37,142 bases of DNA, taken from assembly GCA_017999015.1 (NCBI GenBank), contig JAGOBZ010000001.1, positions 6,769 through 43,910 on the forward strand, in the 5' to 3' direction. Positions 16,362 to 24,368 of this stretch are shown in pieces (position 1 is the stretch's first letter; the number at the start of each line of letters is the position of its first letter). The position numbers and the translations under genes were made by a program. The notes beneath the pieces are model-generated. The model saw only the letters and a program-made list of their open reading frames with translations. It did no database searches and had not been told where the DNA came from. This stretch comes from Kiritimatiellia bacterium (lineage in GTDB: Bacteria; Verrucomicrobiota; Kiritimatiellia; RFP12; UBA1067).

Positions 16362-17665
16362 ACCCTTCCTCCATGTGGGGCAGCAGTATCATTCTTTTGC
16401 TATTGTTCGCTCTTTCAGCCTTTTTTTCGGGGTGTGAGACCGTACTGTTCTCTCTGTCGCCGATCCAAGTCCAGCGTATTCGTAACCGGCATGCGGCGGC
16501 GGGGCGGCGGCTGGAAGCGCTGCTGGCCGATCCGGCACTGATTCTCTCCACGTTGCTGGTCGGCAACTCCTTGGTGAACTTCGCGATCGCCAGCCTCGGC
16601 TATGTGCTGATTGAAAGTCTGATTCCGCGCTGGGGCGAGGCGGTCGCCATCCCGTTCATGACCGTGAGTCTTCTCCTGGTCGGTGAAGTGACGCCGAAAC
16701 GCATCGCCATCATCCACGCGGAACGGCTGGCGCCGGTCTGCAGTAAGCTGTTGCTGTTCTGGCTCTGGCTGTTACGCCCCTTCAATGTGGTGCTGACCTC
16801 CGGTTCCCGCATTTTCAAAAAATCGCTGCGTCGTGAACGGCGCGCGCTTTCTAACGACGAATTGCTCACCGTCGTCGAAGTCGGAGAAGAACAGGGCGTG
16901 ATCGATCAGGAAGAGGCATCGATGGTCGATGGCATTCTCCGCTTGTCTGAACTCAAGGCCAGCGACGAAATGACGCCGCGCGTGGATATGATCGGAATCG
17001 ATCTGGACACACCGGTTGAAAAGCAGGTGGCGACCGCACGCGGGGCGGGACATCGTTATCTGCCTGTTTATGTGCGTACCCCTGATGCGATCGAAGGATT
17101 TCTGGATACGGTTCAGTTTTTGCTCGACCCCGCACATGACGCCAGGAAAGCCACGCGCCAAGCATTGTTCGTGCCTGAAAATGTCTCACTCGATGATCTG
17201 CTCGTGACGTTCCAGCGGAGCGGCAGGCACATTGCGTGTGTGTTGGATGAATACGGCGGCACGGCGGGTTTGATCACGCGCGGCGATATTCTGGAATTGA
17301 TCACAGACCCCGTGACGCCGGATGCGGAAGAGGACGGTTCGCCGATCCGCCGTGTTGCACCGGATGTGTGGCTGATGGAAGGCACTGTGAGCTTGGAGGA
17401 GGTGAACCATGAACTGGACCTCAATCTTGAGGCGGACGACGCGGACCGCATCGCGGGCTGGGTGACGTTCCATGCCGGACGTTTGTTGCAGGCGGGGCAG
17501 TCGGTGCTCGCACAGGGGTGCCGCGTGACGGTTCGGCGCATGCGCAAACGGCGGATCGATGCCGTTCAGCTCGAAGTGCTGGAACGACCGGAGGAAGACG
17601 CGCTCGAACAGTCAGTGAATGACGACCTGCTGCTTGAAGGCCTTGACGACGGGGGGGAGCTGTGA
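16358..17665 (+). CDS. DUF21/CBS membrane protein (CNNM / HlyC-CorC family transporter), first copy
   Basis: A 435-residue inner-membrane protein. The DUF21 domain covers about residues 8-150, opening with LLLLFALSAFFSGCETVLFS and containing STLLVGNSLVNFAIASL and a conserved GEVTPKRIAI helix. A CBS pair follows (about 190-320; DEMTPRVDMI and DEYGGTAGLITRGDILELI), then a CorC_HlyC domain (about 330-415). Family members are linked to Mg2+/Co2+ efflux, and CBS pairs bind adenine nucleotides; the substrate here is inferred. It overlaps the upstream gene by ATGA and the downstream paralogue by 4 bases, so three genes are translationally coupled. Confidence 0.9.
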   Translation: MNPSSMWGSSIILLLLFALSAFFSGCETVLFSLSPIQVQRIRNRHAAAGRRLEALLADPALILSTLLVGNSLVNFAIASLGYVLIESLIPRWGEAVAIPFMTVSLLLVGEVTPKRIAIIHAERLAPVCSKLLLFWLWLLRPFNVVLTSGSRIFKKSLRRERRALSNDELLTVVEVGEEQGVIDQEEASMVDGILRLSELKASDEMTPRVDMIGIDLDTPVEKQVATARGAGHRYLPVYVRTPDAIEGFLDTVQFLLDPAHDARKATRQALFVPENVSLDDLLVTFQRSGRHIACVLDEYGGTAGLITRGDILELITDPVTPDAEEDGSPIRRVAPDVWLMEGTVSLEEVNHELDLNLEADDADRIAGWVTFHAGRLLQAGQSVLAQGCRVTVRRMRKRRIDAVQLEVLERPEEDALEQSVNDDLLLEGLDDGGEL

Positions 17666-18657
17666 AGGCTGAACTCCACATCGTCGGGATCTTTTTCTGT
17701 GTTTTTGCCTCCGCATTTTTTTCGGGCACTGAGACCGGCCTCTTGTCGCTCAATCACGCGAGACTCATGCACCTGGTCCGCGTGGGGGTGAAATCGGCGC
17801 AGATTTTGCACGAGTATCTGGGGGACCTGCAACGCTGTCTGGCCACGCTGTTGGTCGGGAACAACTTGGTGAATGTCATGTTGTCCACGCTGTCGGCCAG
17901 CTTGGCGCGCACCTGTTTTCCGGACAGGAGCGGTCTCCAAGCGGTTTGGGCGACGGGTGTGGCGTTCCTGATGCTGTGCTTCTGCGAGTATTTGCCCAAG
18001 TTGTTCTTTACAACCCGCCCGTTGCGGCGAACGCTGCTGGTGTCCCGCCCCCTTTATGTTGTGGATCGCCTGCTGGCTCCGTTGACAACCGCGATTCTGT
18101 TCCTGACGCGCTGGCTGGTGCCGGATACACGCAAAGGGGCCGGTCAGCGTTTTTTGCTTTCGCGTGAGTATATTCAGAACGTGGTCAGCGATGCGAAGGA
18201 GGGGTCGCGCATCACCGCGTTTGAACGGCTGATGATCAATCGCGTGTTGACGTTGCATACGCAGACAGCCGCGCAGATCATGACACCTTTGAACCGTGTG
18301 ACACAGACACGTGAGACGGCTGCGCTGCGCGATTGCTTCCGGGCCGTCCGTGATTCCGGGCATGTGCGGTTGCCGGTCTTTAGCGAGGACGGGGCACGGT
18401 GTGTCGGCGTGCTGAATGTGGCGACCGTGCTGGCGTCCAACCCCGATCCAGACGCCCTGCTGGCCAAAGACAGCATGGAAGCGCCGTTTTTTGTGAATGC
18501 CGATGAATGCGCGGACGATGTGTTGCCGTTGATGCGCAAGCACCGTCATCCGATGGTGCTGGTGCGCGAGAGCGAAGGCGACACGGTATTGGGAATCATC
18601 ACCGAGGAAAACGTGCTCTTCGCGTTAACCGGCAGCCTGCAAAAAATACGATCCTGA
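17662..18657 (+). CDS. DUF21/CBS membrane protein, second divergent copy
   Basis: A 331-residue paralogue of the preceding gene, starting at GTG in a GTGA overlap. DUF21 hallmarks are present: FFCVFASAFFSGTETGLLSL, a LLVGNNLVNVMLSTLSASL helix and CEYLPKLFFTTRP. The equivalent of the first copy's GEVTPKRIA thus has CEYLPKLFF, a clear divergence. A CBS pair follows (QIMTPLNRVTQT ... GVLNVATVLAS ... VLGIITEENVLFAL). The chain ends right after the CBS pair, so it lacks the C-terminal CorC_HlyC domain. Adjacent paralogous pairs of this type may form heteromers; that is an inference. Confidence 0.88.
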   Translation: MKAELHIVGIFFCVFASAFFSGTETGLLSLNHARLMHLVRVGVKSAQILHEYLGDLQRCLATLLVGNNLVNVMLSTLSASLARTCFPDRSGLQAVWATGVAFLMLCFCEYLPKLFFTTRPLRRTLLVSRPLYVVDRLLAPLTTAILFLTRWLVPDTRKGAGQRFLLSREYIQNVVSDAKEGSRITAFERLMINRVLTLHTQTAAQIMTPLNRVTQTRETAALRDCFRAVRDSGHVRLPVFSEDGARCVGVLNVATVLASNPDPDALLAKDSMEAPFFVNADECADDVLPLMRKHRHPMVLVRESEGDTVLGIITEENVLFALTGSLQKIRS

Positions 18658-18683
18658 ATGAGCGCGGACTTGCTCGTACAACC

Positions 18684-18700
18684 AGAAACGCCGGGTTTCT
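18684..18700. terminator. Weak hairpin between converging genes (AGAAAC-GCCGG-GTTTCT)
   Basis: A perfect 6-bp inverted repeat in the 61-base gap between the converging DUF21/CBS and parA genes. It is positioned to serve both strands, but it has neither a GC-rich stem nor a clear T run, so termination is only suggested by position. Confidence 0.25.
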
Positions 18701-18718
18701 AGTACTCTGTATAGAATA

Positions 18719-19531
18719 CTATGCTTGTTCAGCCGCAGGGCGAGAGGTCGGCGCGGTGCGGCGCGCGAATTCCGCAGCAAAGGCGCGGTAGGCTTCCGCG
18801 CCGCGGCTGGAAGGATCGTAGAAGATGACCGGCTGTCCGAAGCTGGGCGCCTCGCTGATGCGCACGTTGCGCGGGATAACCGTGTCGTAGACCTTTTCAC
18901 CGAAGTGTGCGCGCACCTCCGTCACGACATCGGCCGCCAGACGTGTGCGGCCGTCGAACATCGTCATCAGGATGCCTTCGAGCTGCAGGTCCGCATTGAC
19001 GCCGTTGGTGCGGAGCTGTTCAATCAGCGAGGTGATCACGCTCAGGCCCTCCATGGCGTAATACTCGCATTGCATGGTGACCACGATGCCGTCGGCCGCC
19101 GCGAGCGAGGAGGTCATCAGGATGCCGAGCGAAGGCGGGCAGTCCAGCAGCACGTAGTCAAAGACACCGGCGGTGAGTACGCGGTCGAGCACGTTGCGGA
19201 CCACGGCCAAATGATTATCCTGACGCGCGATCTCGATCTCCGCGCCGGCCAGGTCAAGCTCGGCCGGAATGATGTTGATGCCCTCATACGGGGTGGCTTG
19301 GATGATATCGGCCACATCGGCCGCGCCCGTGAGCACCGGATAAAGGCTGAGGCCCGGCTGGCGCGGCAGCCCGAGCCCGCTGGTGGCGTTGGCCTGGGGG
19401 TCGAGGTCGATGACCAGAACCGTCTTCTGCATCCGGGAGAGCGCGGCCGCCAGGTTGACGACCGTGGTCGTTTTGCCGACGCCGCCTTTTTGGTTGGCGA
19501 TCGCGATGACGCGTGTGGCGCGAGTGCTCAT
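18719..19531 (-). CDS. ParA/Soj-family chromosome partitioning ATPase
   Basis: A 270-residue ParA family ATPase with the deviant Walker A (ANQKGGVGKTTTVVNLA, about residues 12-28), the LVIDLDPQANATSGLG switch and the Walker B strand YVLLDCPPSLG. It has no N-terminal helix-turn-helix, so it is the short Soj type. These proteins bind DNA nonspecifically as ATP dimers and work with ParB-parS in chromosome segregation. Its ATG overlaps the leuD stop (ATGA), placing it at the end of the leucine transcription unit. No parB follows, because the next gene converges from the other strand. Confidence 0.93.
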   Translation of the reverse strand: MSTRATRVIAIANQKGGVGKTTTVVNLAAALSRMQKTVLVIDLDPQANATSGLGLPRQPGLSLYPVLTGAADVADIIQATPYEGINIIPAELDLAGAEIEIARQDNHLAVVRNVLDRVLTAGVFDYVLLDCPPSLGILMTSSLAAADGIVVTMQCEYYAMEGLSVITSLIEQLRTNGVNADLQLEGILMTMFDGRTRLAADVVTEVRAHFGEKVYDTVIPRNVRISEAPSFGQPVIFYDPSSRGAEAYRAFAAEFARRTAPTSRPAAEQA

Positions 19532-20076
19532 TTTTTGATCATCCCGATCTCGCGGGCGTAGGCGAACATGCCGCCGGCTGCGATGACCGGCGCGACCGCG
19601 CCGACCGGTTTCAAAGTGAAAGCTTTGCCGTCCGACAGGCGGGTGATGGTGTTTTTTTCAATGTCGATCTCCGCCAGGTCTCCGGTCTTGAACTCGCCGC
19701 ACAAACGCTTCTCCGATTCGAGCGGGAAGATCTCGCCGGTGGCCACGGAATTGCGGAAGAAGATGCGGGCGTAGCTCTCGGCCACAACCGCCTTGGCGCC
19801 GGCGGCGCCGAGCGCGATCGGTGCGTGCTCGCGCGAGGAACCGCAGCCGAAATTGCGTCCGCCGATAACGATCGCATAGGGCGTGGTGCCGTCCGGGTTC
19901 GAGACGAACTTCGGGAAGGAGTCGGGCAGCCCCGCGAGTGCGTAAGAGCCAAGCTTACGGTACTCCTCCGGGATCGTGGGCACGAGGTTCAGATAGCACG
20001 CCGGGATCAGCAGGTCCGTGTCGATATTGTCTTCGAGCACGTAGACCGGGCCGCGGATAAGGGTGTCTTTAGGCAT
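19528..20076 (-). CDS. leuD: 3-isopropylmalate dehydratase, small subunit
   Basis: A 182-residue LeuD. With LeuC it isomerises 2-isopropylmalate to 3-isopropylmalate in leucine synthesis. Hallmarks are VYVLEDNIDTDLLIPACYL, and GGRNFGCGSSREHAPIAL, the swivelling-domain signature shared with aconitase. Residues after this (AVVAESYARIFFRNSVATG) are typical too. Its short length (about 180) is that of the archaeal-type/homoaconitase-like LeuD group. AGAGGA lies 7 bases before the ATG, so it has its own ribosome-binding site 17 bases after the nuclease-like gene. It is separated from leuC by a foreign three-gene module of about 2.2 kb. Confidence 0.95.
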   Translation of the reverse strand: MPKDTLIRGPVYVLEDNIDTDLLIPACYLNLVPTIPEEYRKLGSYALAGLPDSFPKFVSNPDGTTPYAIVIGGRNFGCGSSREHAPIALGAAGAKAVVAESYARIFFRNSVATGEIFPLESEKRLCGEFKTGDLAEIDIEKNTITRLSDGKAFTLKPVGAVAPVIAAGGMFAYAREIGMIKK

Positions 20077-20093
20077 GATTGAGTCCTCTTCTT

Positions 20094-20711
20094 TCAGGCA
20101 AGTTGGCAGACATCATAGTCAGAAAAATGCCATAGTTCAAAACCATAGGTTGAGATGCCTTTGGTCAACTGACTATTTGTGACCCTTCTTCCGCAACCGG
20201 AGGTTATTTTCGCTGGGCGATTAAATGCCGTAACAACCGTTTGCGTTGGCGCAGGGGACGGAGGTGTTTTGCGAAAGTAGCAACAGCGTTTCGAGGAAAA
20301 CGGATCCGCAAACAGGCGTACACCGGACACGTTAAACAAATGCTCAAGGGTTTTACGCAATTGGCGGGTCTTCACCCCGGATGAAGTTGTTACCTTCATT
20401 TCAACAAGGCAGAAGACCCGATTGCTGTCGTCGTAGATAATGAAATCACACTGTTCGGGATACGGCGGAGGAATAGACCGGACATAATCACCAAACTTCA
20501 GACAGTGGATACGCAATGCGCTCAAATTATCAAAATTAGCCGTTTCGTGCCGGCTATTCTTGACAATCGGAGAGGCATAAGACGTTGTTCGACTCTGCGG
20601 GTCGTTCAAGCCGAACGAGGGACAAGTAATTATCACACAACGGTCTGATTCTGATAACGTCGCCTGCGACCAAGGCGCGACCGCAGAAAGTATTGAGGAA
20701 ATCGCGCTCAC
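20094..20711 (-). CDS. Putative PD-(D/E)xK nuclease-like protein, third gene of the leuC/leuD-inserted module
   Basis: A 205-residue protein with no family I can name. Residues 87-106 read QCDFIIYDDSNRVFCLVEMK: an aspartate at the end of one strand (D89) and E104-x-K106 on the next, the arrangement of PD-(D/E)xK nuclease cores. A helix (TRQLRKTLEHLF) follows, as in that fold. The remainder is cysteine- and serine-containing without clear motifs, and there is no membrane segment. Its GTG start overlaps the ATPase stop (GTGA), so the two are translationally coupled, and an effector nuclease driven by the ATPase is the natural hypothesis. GC is lower than in leuC and leuD. Nuclease activity is inferred only from the short motif. 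Confidence 0.6.
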   Translation of the reverse strand: MSAISSILSAVAPWSQATLSESDRCVIITCPSFGLNDPQSRTTSYASPIVKNSRHETANFDNLSALRIHCLKFGDYVRSIPPPYPEQCDFIIYDDSNRVFCLVEMKVTTSSGVKTRQLRKTLEHLFNVSGVRLFADPFSSKRCCYFRKTPPSPAPTQTVVTAFNRPAKITSGCGRRVTNSQLTKGISTYGFELWHFSDYDVCQLA

Positions 20712-21961
20712 GTCAGTTCCTCATACCGGTTGTAAATGACATTAATTGCGTCTGAAAGCGCGTTCGTGTCAATCAGACGATTGTCCGCCATCTTCAAATC
20801 ATCAATCCCGCCATCAGTCACATGATATGCAGCGATCTTGTCAAAGTCCAAACGAGCACCGTTTGTGAACTCGGTGTTGTTCGTGTCGTGTGCCTTGATG
20901 AGAAGGTTTAAATGGTTGAGAATGTAGGGGCTGTGCGTTGTCATCATGAAACGAATGGGATTCCGATCCTCGCCCGAGCCTAATACAATCAGACGGTTCA
21001 ATAGGTCGCATTGTGCGTTAGGGAAAAGGCCGAGTTCTGGTTCTTCAACATGAAAAAAAATGCGCTTGGAGAGTGTGTCAGTGTCTGAGATTGGTCTGAA
21101 CTCGGTTAACTTGCCTAAATCTGAGACGGTAGAAAGCAACGCCCGATTAAATGACCCGGTCAAGTCAAGATCGTTAGCAAAATATGACGCAAGCAATAAT
21201 ATGGGTACCGTGTTTTGGATACCGGAAGAACTGTGCGTAAAATCTATTTGGTATTGGGCCCCGTCTAAATTGGATACGCGATGCTTCCATCCGAATGGGG
21301 TGGATTCTGCCGAGAACCGAACATCGAGAAAATCGACATCTAACGCCTCCCGCGTTGCGCAGGCGCGCTCGAAATCCTCAACCATCTCCTCAAAATGCGC
21401 TTCAAACGCCGGTCGCCGTCCTTTGCTTTTAAGCAAAAAGGGCAAGAATCCTCGTGTTTCCGTGATATAGGAGAGCTTACTGTAAGAAATCCCGCCGACT
21501 GGGATATCACCCCTTGTATCTAATTTTTTGTCGCGATACTGAATCACAAAAGGTTGAGAGACGCCATCGAAATAAACGGAATATTGAATACTGGTATTGT
21601 TGGCAACAAATTCCGACAATCCCGCGTATTCTAGATGCTTGTCCATGCCGAGACGAAACGGCGATTTGGTGATCCTGCTGGCTTGAAGGTACGTGCGGAA
21701 ATTTAATCGTTTGAAGAGCCATCGGAACAGAGCGATGGCTTTCATGAGTGCACTTTTCCCCCCCGCTGATTCGCCGATAAAGACAGTGAACGGCTTAATG
21801 TCGCCAATCTTAACCTCTCTCACTGGGCCAAGATTACGAATGCATATTTCTTCCCTGATAATGTCCGTCTTCAGGATATCCTCGGGGGAAGTAAGAATCT
21901 GAGTCGGAGAAGACGTGAGAACCGTTCCGTCCACGTCATTTCTGTTGATGTGGCCGTTCAT
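20708..21961 (-). CDS. SMC/OLD-like ABC-type ATPase (AAA_15/AAA_21 group), core of the inserted module
   Basis: A 417-residue ATPase. The opening EEICIRNLGPVREVKIGDIK resembles the N-terminal strands of RecF/OLD-type ATPases. Walker A is GESAGGKS (63-70), with an unusual ESAG instead of the common NGSG. An ABC-signature-like THSSSGIQN (242-250) follows, then Walker B IFFHVEEPELGLFP (301-314) and a TTHSPY H-loop (341-346). The insertion between Walker A and signature is too short for SMC coiled coils. There is no TOPRIM domain after the ATPase, so it is not a full OLD nuclease. Related ATPases power Septu, Gabija and retron defence systems. It is coupled by 4-base overlaps to genes on both sides. 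Confidence 0.85.
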   Translation of the reverse strand: MNGHINRNDVDGTVLTSSPTQILTSPEDILKTDIIREEICIRNLGPVREVKIGDIKPFTVFIGESAGGKSALMKAIALFRWLFKRLNFRTYLQASRITKSPFRLGMDKHLEYAGLSEFVANNTSIQYSVYFDGVSQPFVIQYRDKKLDTRGDIPVGGISYSKLSYITETRGFLPFLLKSKGRRPAFEAHFEEMVEDFERACATREALDVDFLDVRFSAESTPFGWKHRVSNLDGAQYQIDFTHSSSGIQNTVPILLLASYFANDLDLTGSFNRALLSTVSDLGKLTEFRPISDTDTLSKRIFFHVEEPELGLFPNAQCDLLNRLIVLGSGEDRNPIRFMMTTHSPYILNHLNLLIKAHDTNNTEFTNGARLDFDKIAAYHVTDGGIDDLKMADNRLIDTNALSDAINVIYNRYEELT

Positions 21962-22284
21962 TGTTTTTGCTCGTTCAAACTCGAGTTGTTTGCCTGAGTG
22001 TTAAGCAAACCCAACATGCCAACTGAATGCTGGCTTGTGAACCCACATTGGTTGCAGATTAACGCTACAAGGGGCAGGAAACCATCACTAGCTCGCACAT
22101 GGCCGACACGGTTAACCTCGATTTGGTTCTGGACCAAAGGCTTGACGTAACTATCCACCAACGTCCATTCTTTGTTACCGCACATCGGACACGCCCTTGG
22201 CACGCCCCGTTCGCGAAGGCGGTCAACTATCTCCTGTTTTCGCTCTTGGGAGAGTCCTTGATTATTGGTAAGTTTTTCGTTCAT
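21958..22284 (-). CDS. Small zinc-ribbon protein, first gene of the inserted module
   Basis: A 108-residue protein with two CxxC knuckles: ACPMCGNKEWTLVDSY (C32, C35) and LVALICNQCGFTSQHSVGML (C77, C80), a four-cysteine zinc ribbon. An N-terminal helix (QERKQEIVDRLRERG) and a polar Asn/Gln-rich tail flank it. Small proteins of this shape recur near accessory ATPases and toxins, but I know of no assigned function. AGGGA lies 5 bases before the ATG, and the stop overlaps the ATPase start (ATGA). It begins 46 bases after leuC. It may be a DNA- or RNA-sensing or adaptor subunit; this is a guess from size and context. Confidence 0.75.
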   Translation of the reverse strand: MNEKLTNNQGLSQERKQEIVDRLRERGVPRACPMCGNKEWTLVDSYVKPLVQNQIEVNRVGHVRASDGFLPLVALICNQCGFTSQHSVGMLGLLNTQANNSSLNEQKQ

Positions 22285-22330
22285 CGCGTCCCTGATGTCC
22301 GTAGATGAAGCAATTAAATCAGTGTCGAAA

Positions 22331-23620
22331 TCACACGTCGCGCGGGTCGGTGATATGGCCGGTGAGGGCGCTGGCGGCCGCAGTGTAGGGCGAGGCCAGG
22401 TAGACCTGCGAGTCTTTCGAACCCATGCGGCCGATGAAGTTGCGGTTCGTCGTGCTGACCACGACCTCCTTGCCGTGGGTGCGTCCGAAGGTGTCGATCG
22501 GGCCGCCCAGGCAGGCCGCGCAAGAAGGCGGCGCGATCGGATCGACGCCGGCCGCCTCGAAAATGTGTCTCAGGCTCTGGCCGTCGATGCGGGTTTCATC
22601 AAGTCCGCTTTCGACCTGGCGCGTGGCCGGCACGAGCAGCGTGCGGACCGCGACACGGCGGCCCTTCATGATTCGCGCCGCCATGATGAAATCCTCCAGC
22701 TTGCCGCCGGTGCAGGAGCCGATGTAGACCTGGTCGACTTTCACGTCGCGGCAAGAGCGCGCCAGTGCTTTGTTGTCGGGCAAATGCGGGCGGGCCACGA
22801 CCGGTTCAAGCGTCGAAACATCGTAACGGTGTTCGGCCTGAATGTGTGCGTCGGGGTCACTGTAGAGCGGTTCGAACGGTTTGGCCGTGCGGGCCTTCAC
22901 ATAGGCATAGGTCTTGGCGTCGGGCGCGATGATGCCGTTCTTGGCGCCGGCTTCGACCGCCATGTTACAGATGGTGCAGCGCTCTTCGATGCTGAGTGCC
23001 TCAATTGCTGCGCCCGTGAACTCCATCGCGCAGTAGGTGGCGCCGTCCACGCCGATGTCTCCGATGATATGCAGGATCAAGTCTTTGGCCGACAAGTAGT
23101 CCGGCATCTCGCCGTCCAGCACGAAGCGCAGTGTGGGCGGAACTTTGACCAGCAGTTTGCCGGTTCCCATGATGAAGCCTGCATCGGTGTTGCCGATGCC
23201 GGTCGAGAAGGCACCCAGCGCGCCGTGCGTGCAGGTGTGCGAATCGGTGCCGAAGATCGTCGCGCCCGGCAGCACGTGGCCGAGTTCGGGAAGGGCCACA
23301 TGGCAGACACCGCAATAGCTGTCGGTGCCGGGATCGTAGAAATAGGGCAACCCTTGCTCTTTAACGAAGTCGCGCAGGATATCCACATTGCGGTGCGCTT
23401 TTTCATCGGCCGTGAAGATGTAGTGGTCCGGCAGAATGACGATTTTTTCGCGGTCGAAAACCTTGGCATCTTTGCCGAATTCGCGCTGAAAGATGCCGAT
23501 CGTGCCGGGACCGCAGACGTCGTGCGTCAGAAGGATGCCGGCGTTGACCCAGATATTGTCACCGGGGGAAACCAGAGAGGCGCCCGACTCGCGCGCCAAG
23601 ATTTTTTCTGTAATGGTCAT
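22331..23620 (-). CDS. leuC: 3-isopropylmalate dehydratase, large subunit
   Basis: A 429-residue aconitase-superfamily enzyme. Hallmarks are TDSHTCTHGALGAFSTGIG, YIGSCTGGKLEDF and PSCAACLGG, whose cysteines ligate the [4Fe-4S] cluster, and the C-terminal NRNFIGRMGSKDSQVYLASP. With LeuD it catalyses the second step of leucine synthesis from 2-oxoisovalerate. Its size and sequence suit the archaeal-type group that pairs with a ~180-residue LeuD. I start it at the ATG at 23620 (MTITEKILAR), as in homologues; no clear Shine-Dalgarno precedes it, and it begins 7 bases after the upstream gene's stop, so reinitiation is likely. Confidence 0.96.
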   Translation of the reverse strand: MTITEKILARESGASLVSPGDNIWVNAGILLTHDVCGPGTIGIFQREFGKDAKVFDREKIVILPDHYIFTADEKAHRNVDILRDFVKEQGLPYFYDPGTDSYCGVCHVALPELGHVLPGATIFGTDSHTCTHGALGAFSTGIGNTDAGFIMGTGKLLVKVPPTLRFVLDGEMPDYLSAKDLILHIIGDIGVDGATYCAMEFTGAAIEALSIEERCTICNMAVEAGAKNGIIAPDAKTYAYVKARTAKPFEPLYSDPDAHIQAEHRYDVSTLEPVVARPHLPDNKALARSCRDVKVDQVYIGSCTGGKLEDFIMAARIMKGRRVAVRTLLVPATRQVESGLDETRIDGQSLRHIFEAAGVDPIAPPSCAACLGGPIDTFGRTHGKEVVVSTTNRNFIGRMGSKDSQVYLASPYTAAASALTGHITDPRDV

Positions 23621-23627
23621 AGCGGTA

Positions 23628-24326
23628 TCAACGTTTTTGGATAAGTTCGAAGAATCTGTCCTGAAAGCGTTCAAAAAGCCCGTGGTCGTGCAAGAGCTTG
23701 CCGAGCGGCTTGATCAGGCTCGCGTCTTTAGAGGCGGCTTGAAACCCCTTTTCGATCTCGTCGCGCAGCCCTGACGGCAGGCCGTCCTGCAGCTCGAAAA
23801 GACGGCGTTCGTGAAGCTCGCGGATGTTGGCCTGTGCAGAGTTTTGTATCACGGTCCAAAAGAGTCGCACAAGGCAGACGTCCCAAGGGTCGTCCACACC
23901 TTTGACCACTGCGGCGAACGGGTCGTTCTTGGTTGCGGCCTCACGCGCCACACGCTCCAGCACGGCTTCGGGCGTATCGGTCAGAACCTGCTCGCTGAAG
24001 GCTTCCTGCTTGAGGGTGTAACCATAGCGCAGGATGCGCACCGAATCCTCATGTTCCTTGAGCCACTCCAGGTATTGCTGCGCCTGCTCGCCAAACCCTT
24101 CGAGCATGGTCGATGAGTAGGCGGAGGGCGTGATGATCTGGGGCCGCAGCGCTTGCATGCGCCCCTCGCGAACGCGGACCTTGCCCACCGCGTCCATCAA
24201 CTCACTGATGAGGTAGTAGTTGATAATGGTGTTGCCGAAGGTTTCGAGATGACGTTTGGGCGGCATCACGATCTCCGTGTTGTTGACGGCAAACCAGAAA
24301 TCAAATTGTGTCGGTCTTTTACTCAT
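23628..24326 (-). CDS. Conserved hypothetical protein at the head of the leu operon
   Basis: A 232-residue soluble, largely helical protein that I do not recognise as a named family. It begins MSKRPTQFDFWFAVNNTEIV and contains FGNTIINYYLISELMDAV, ALRPQIITPSAYSSTMLEGF and a C-terminal run of charged helices ending RFQDRFFELIQKR. It has no signal peptide, membrane helix or obvious catalytic motif. The ATG at 24326 is favoured over an upstream in-frame start because of the MSKRP opening and because the candidate promoter lies directly ahead of it. There is no ribosome-binding site. It is the first gene of the unit leading into leuC 7 bases later. Confidence 0.7.
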   Translation of the reverse strand: MSKRPTQFDFWFAVNNTEIVMPPKRHLETFGNTIINYYLISELMDAVGKVRVREGRMQALRPQIITPSAYSSTMLEGFGEQAQQYLEWLKEHEDSVRILRYGYTLKQEAFSEQVLTDTPEAVLERVAREAATKNDPFAAVVKGVDDPWDVCLVRLFWTVIQNSAQANIRELHERRLFELQDGLPSGLRDEIEKGFQAASKDASLIKPLGKLLHDHGLFERFQDRFFELIQKR

Positions 24327-24338
24327 GGAAGAGAGGCA

Positions 24339-24368
24339 ACTATAACATGAAAAACGGCACTCTGTCAC
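24339..24368 (-). promoter_or_regulatory. Strong candidate sigma-70 promoter for the leu operon, near-leaderless
   Basis: On the - strand, GTGACA (24368-24363) and TATAGT (24344-24339) are 18 bases apart, each matching consensus at 5/6. The expected transcription start, near 24332, lies about 6 bases before the ATG at 24326, and no Shine-Dalgarno sequence is present, consistent with a leaderless or near-leaderless mRNA. Confidence 0.5.

Noticed and set aside
22265..23644. 459-codon open frame on the + strand
   Set aside because: It is antisense to leuC; the high GC and codon bias of leuC keep the opposite frame open. Its translation has no recognisable domain.
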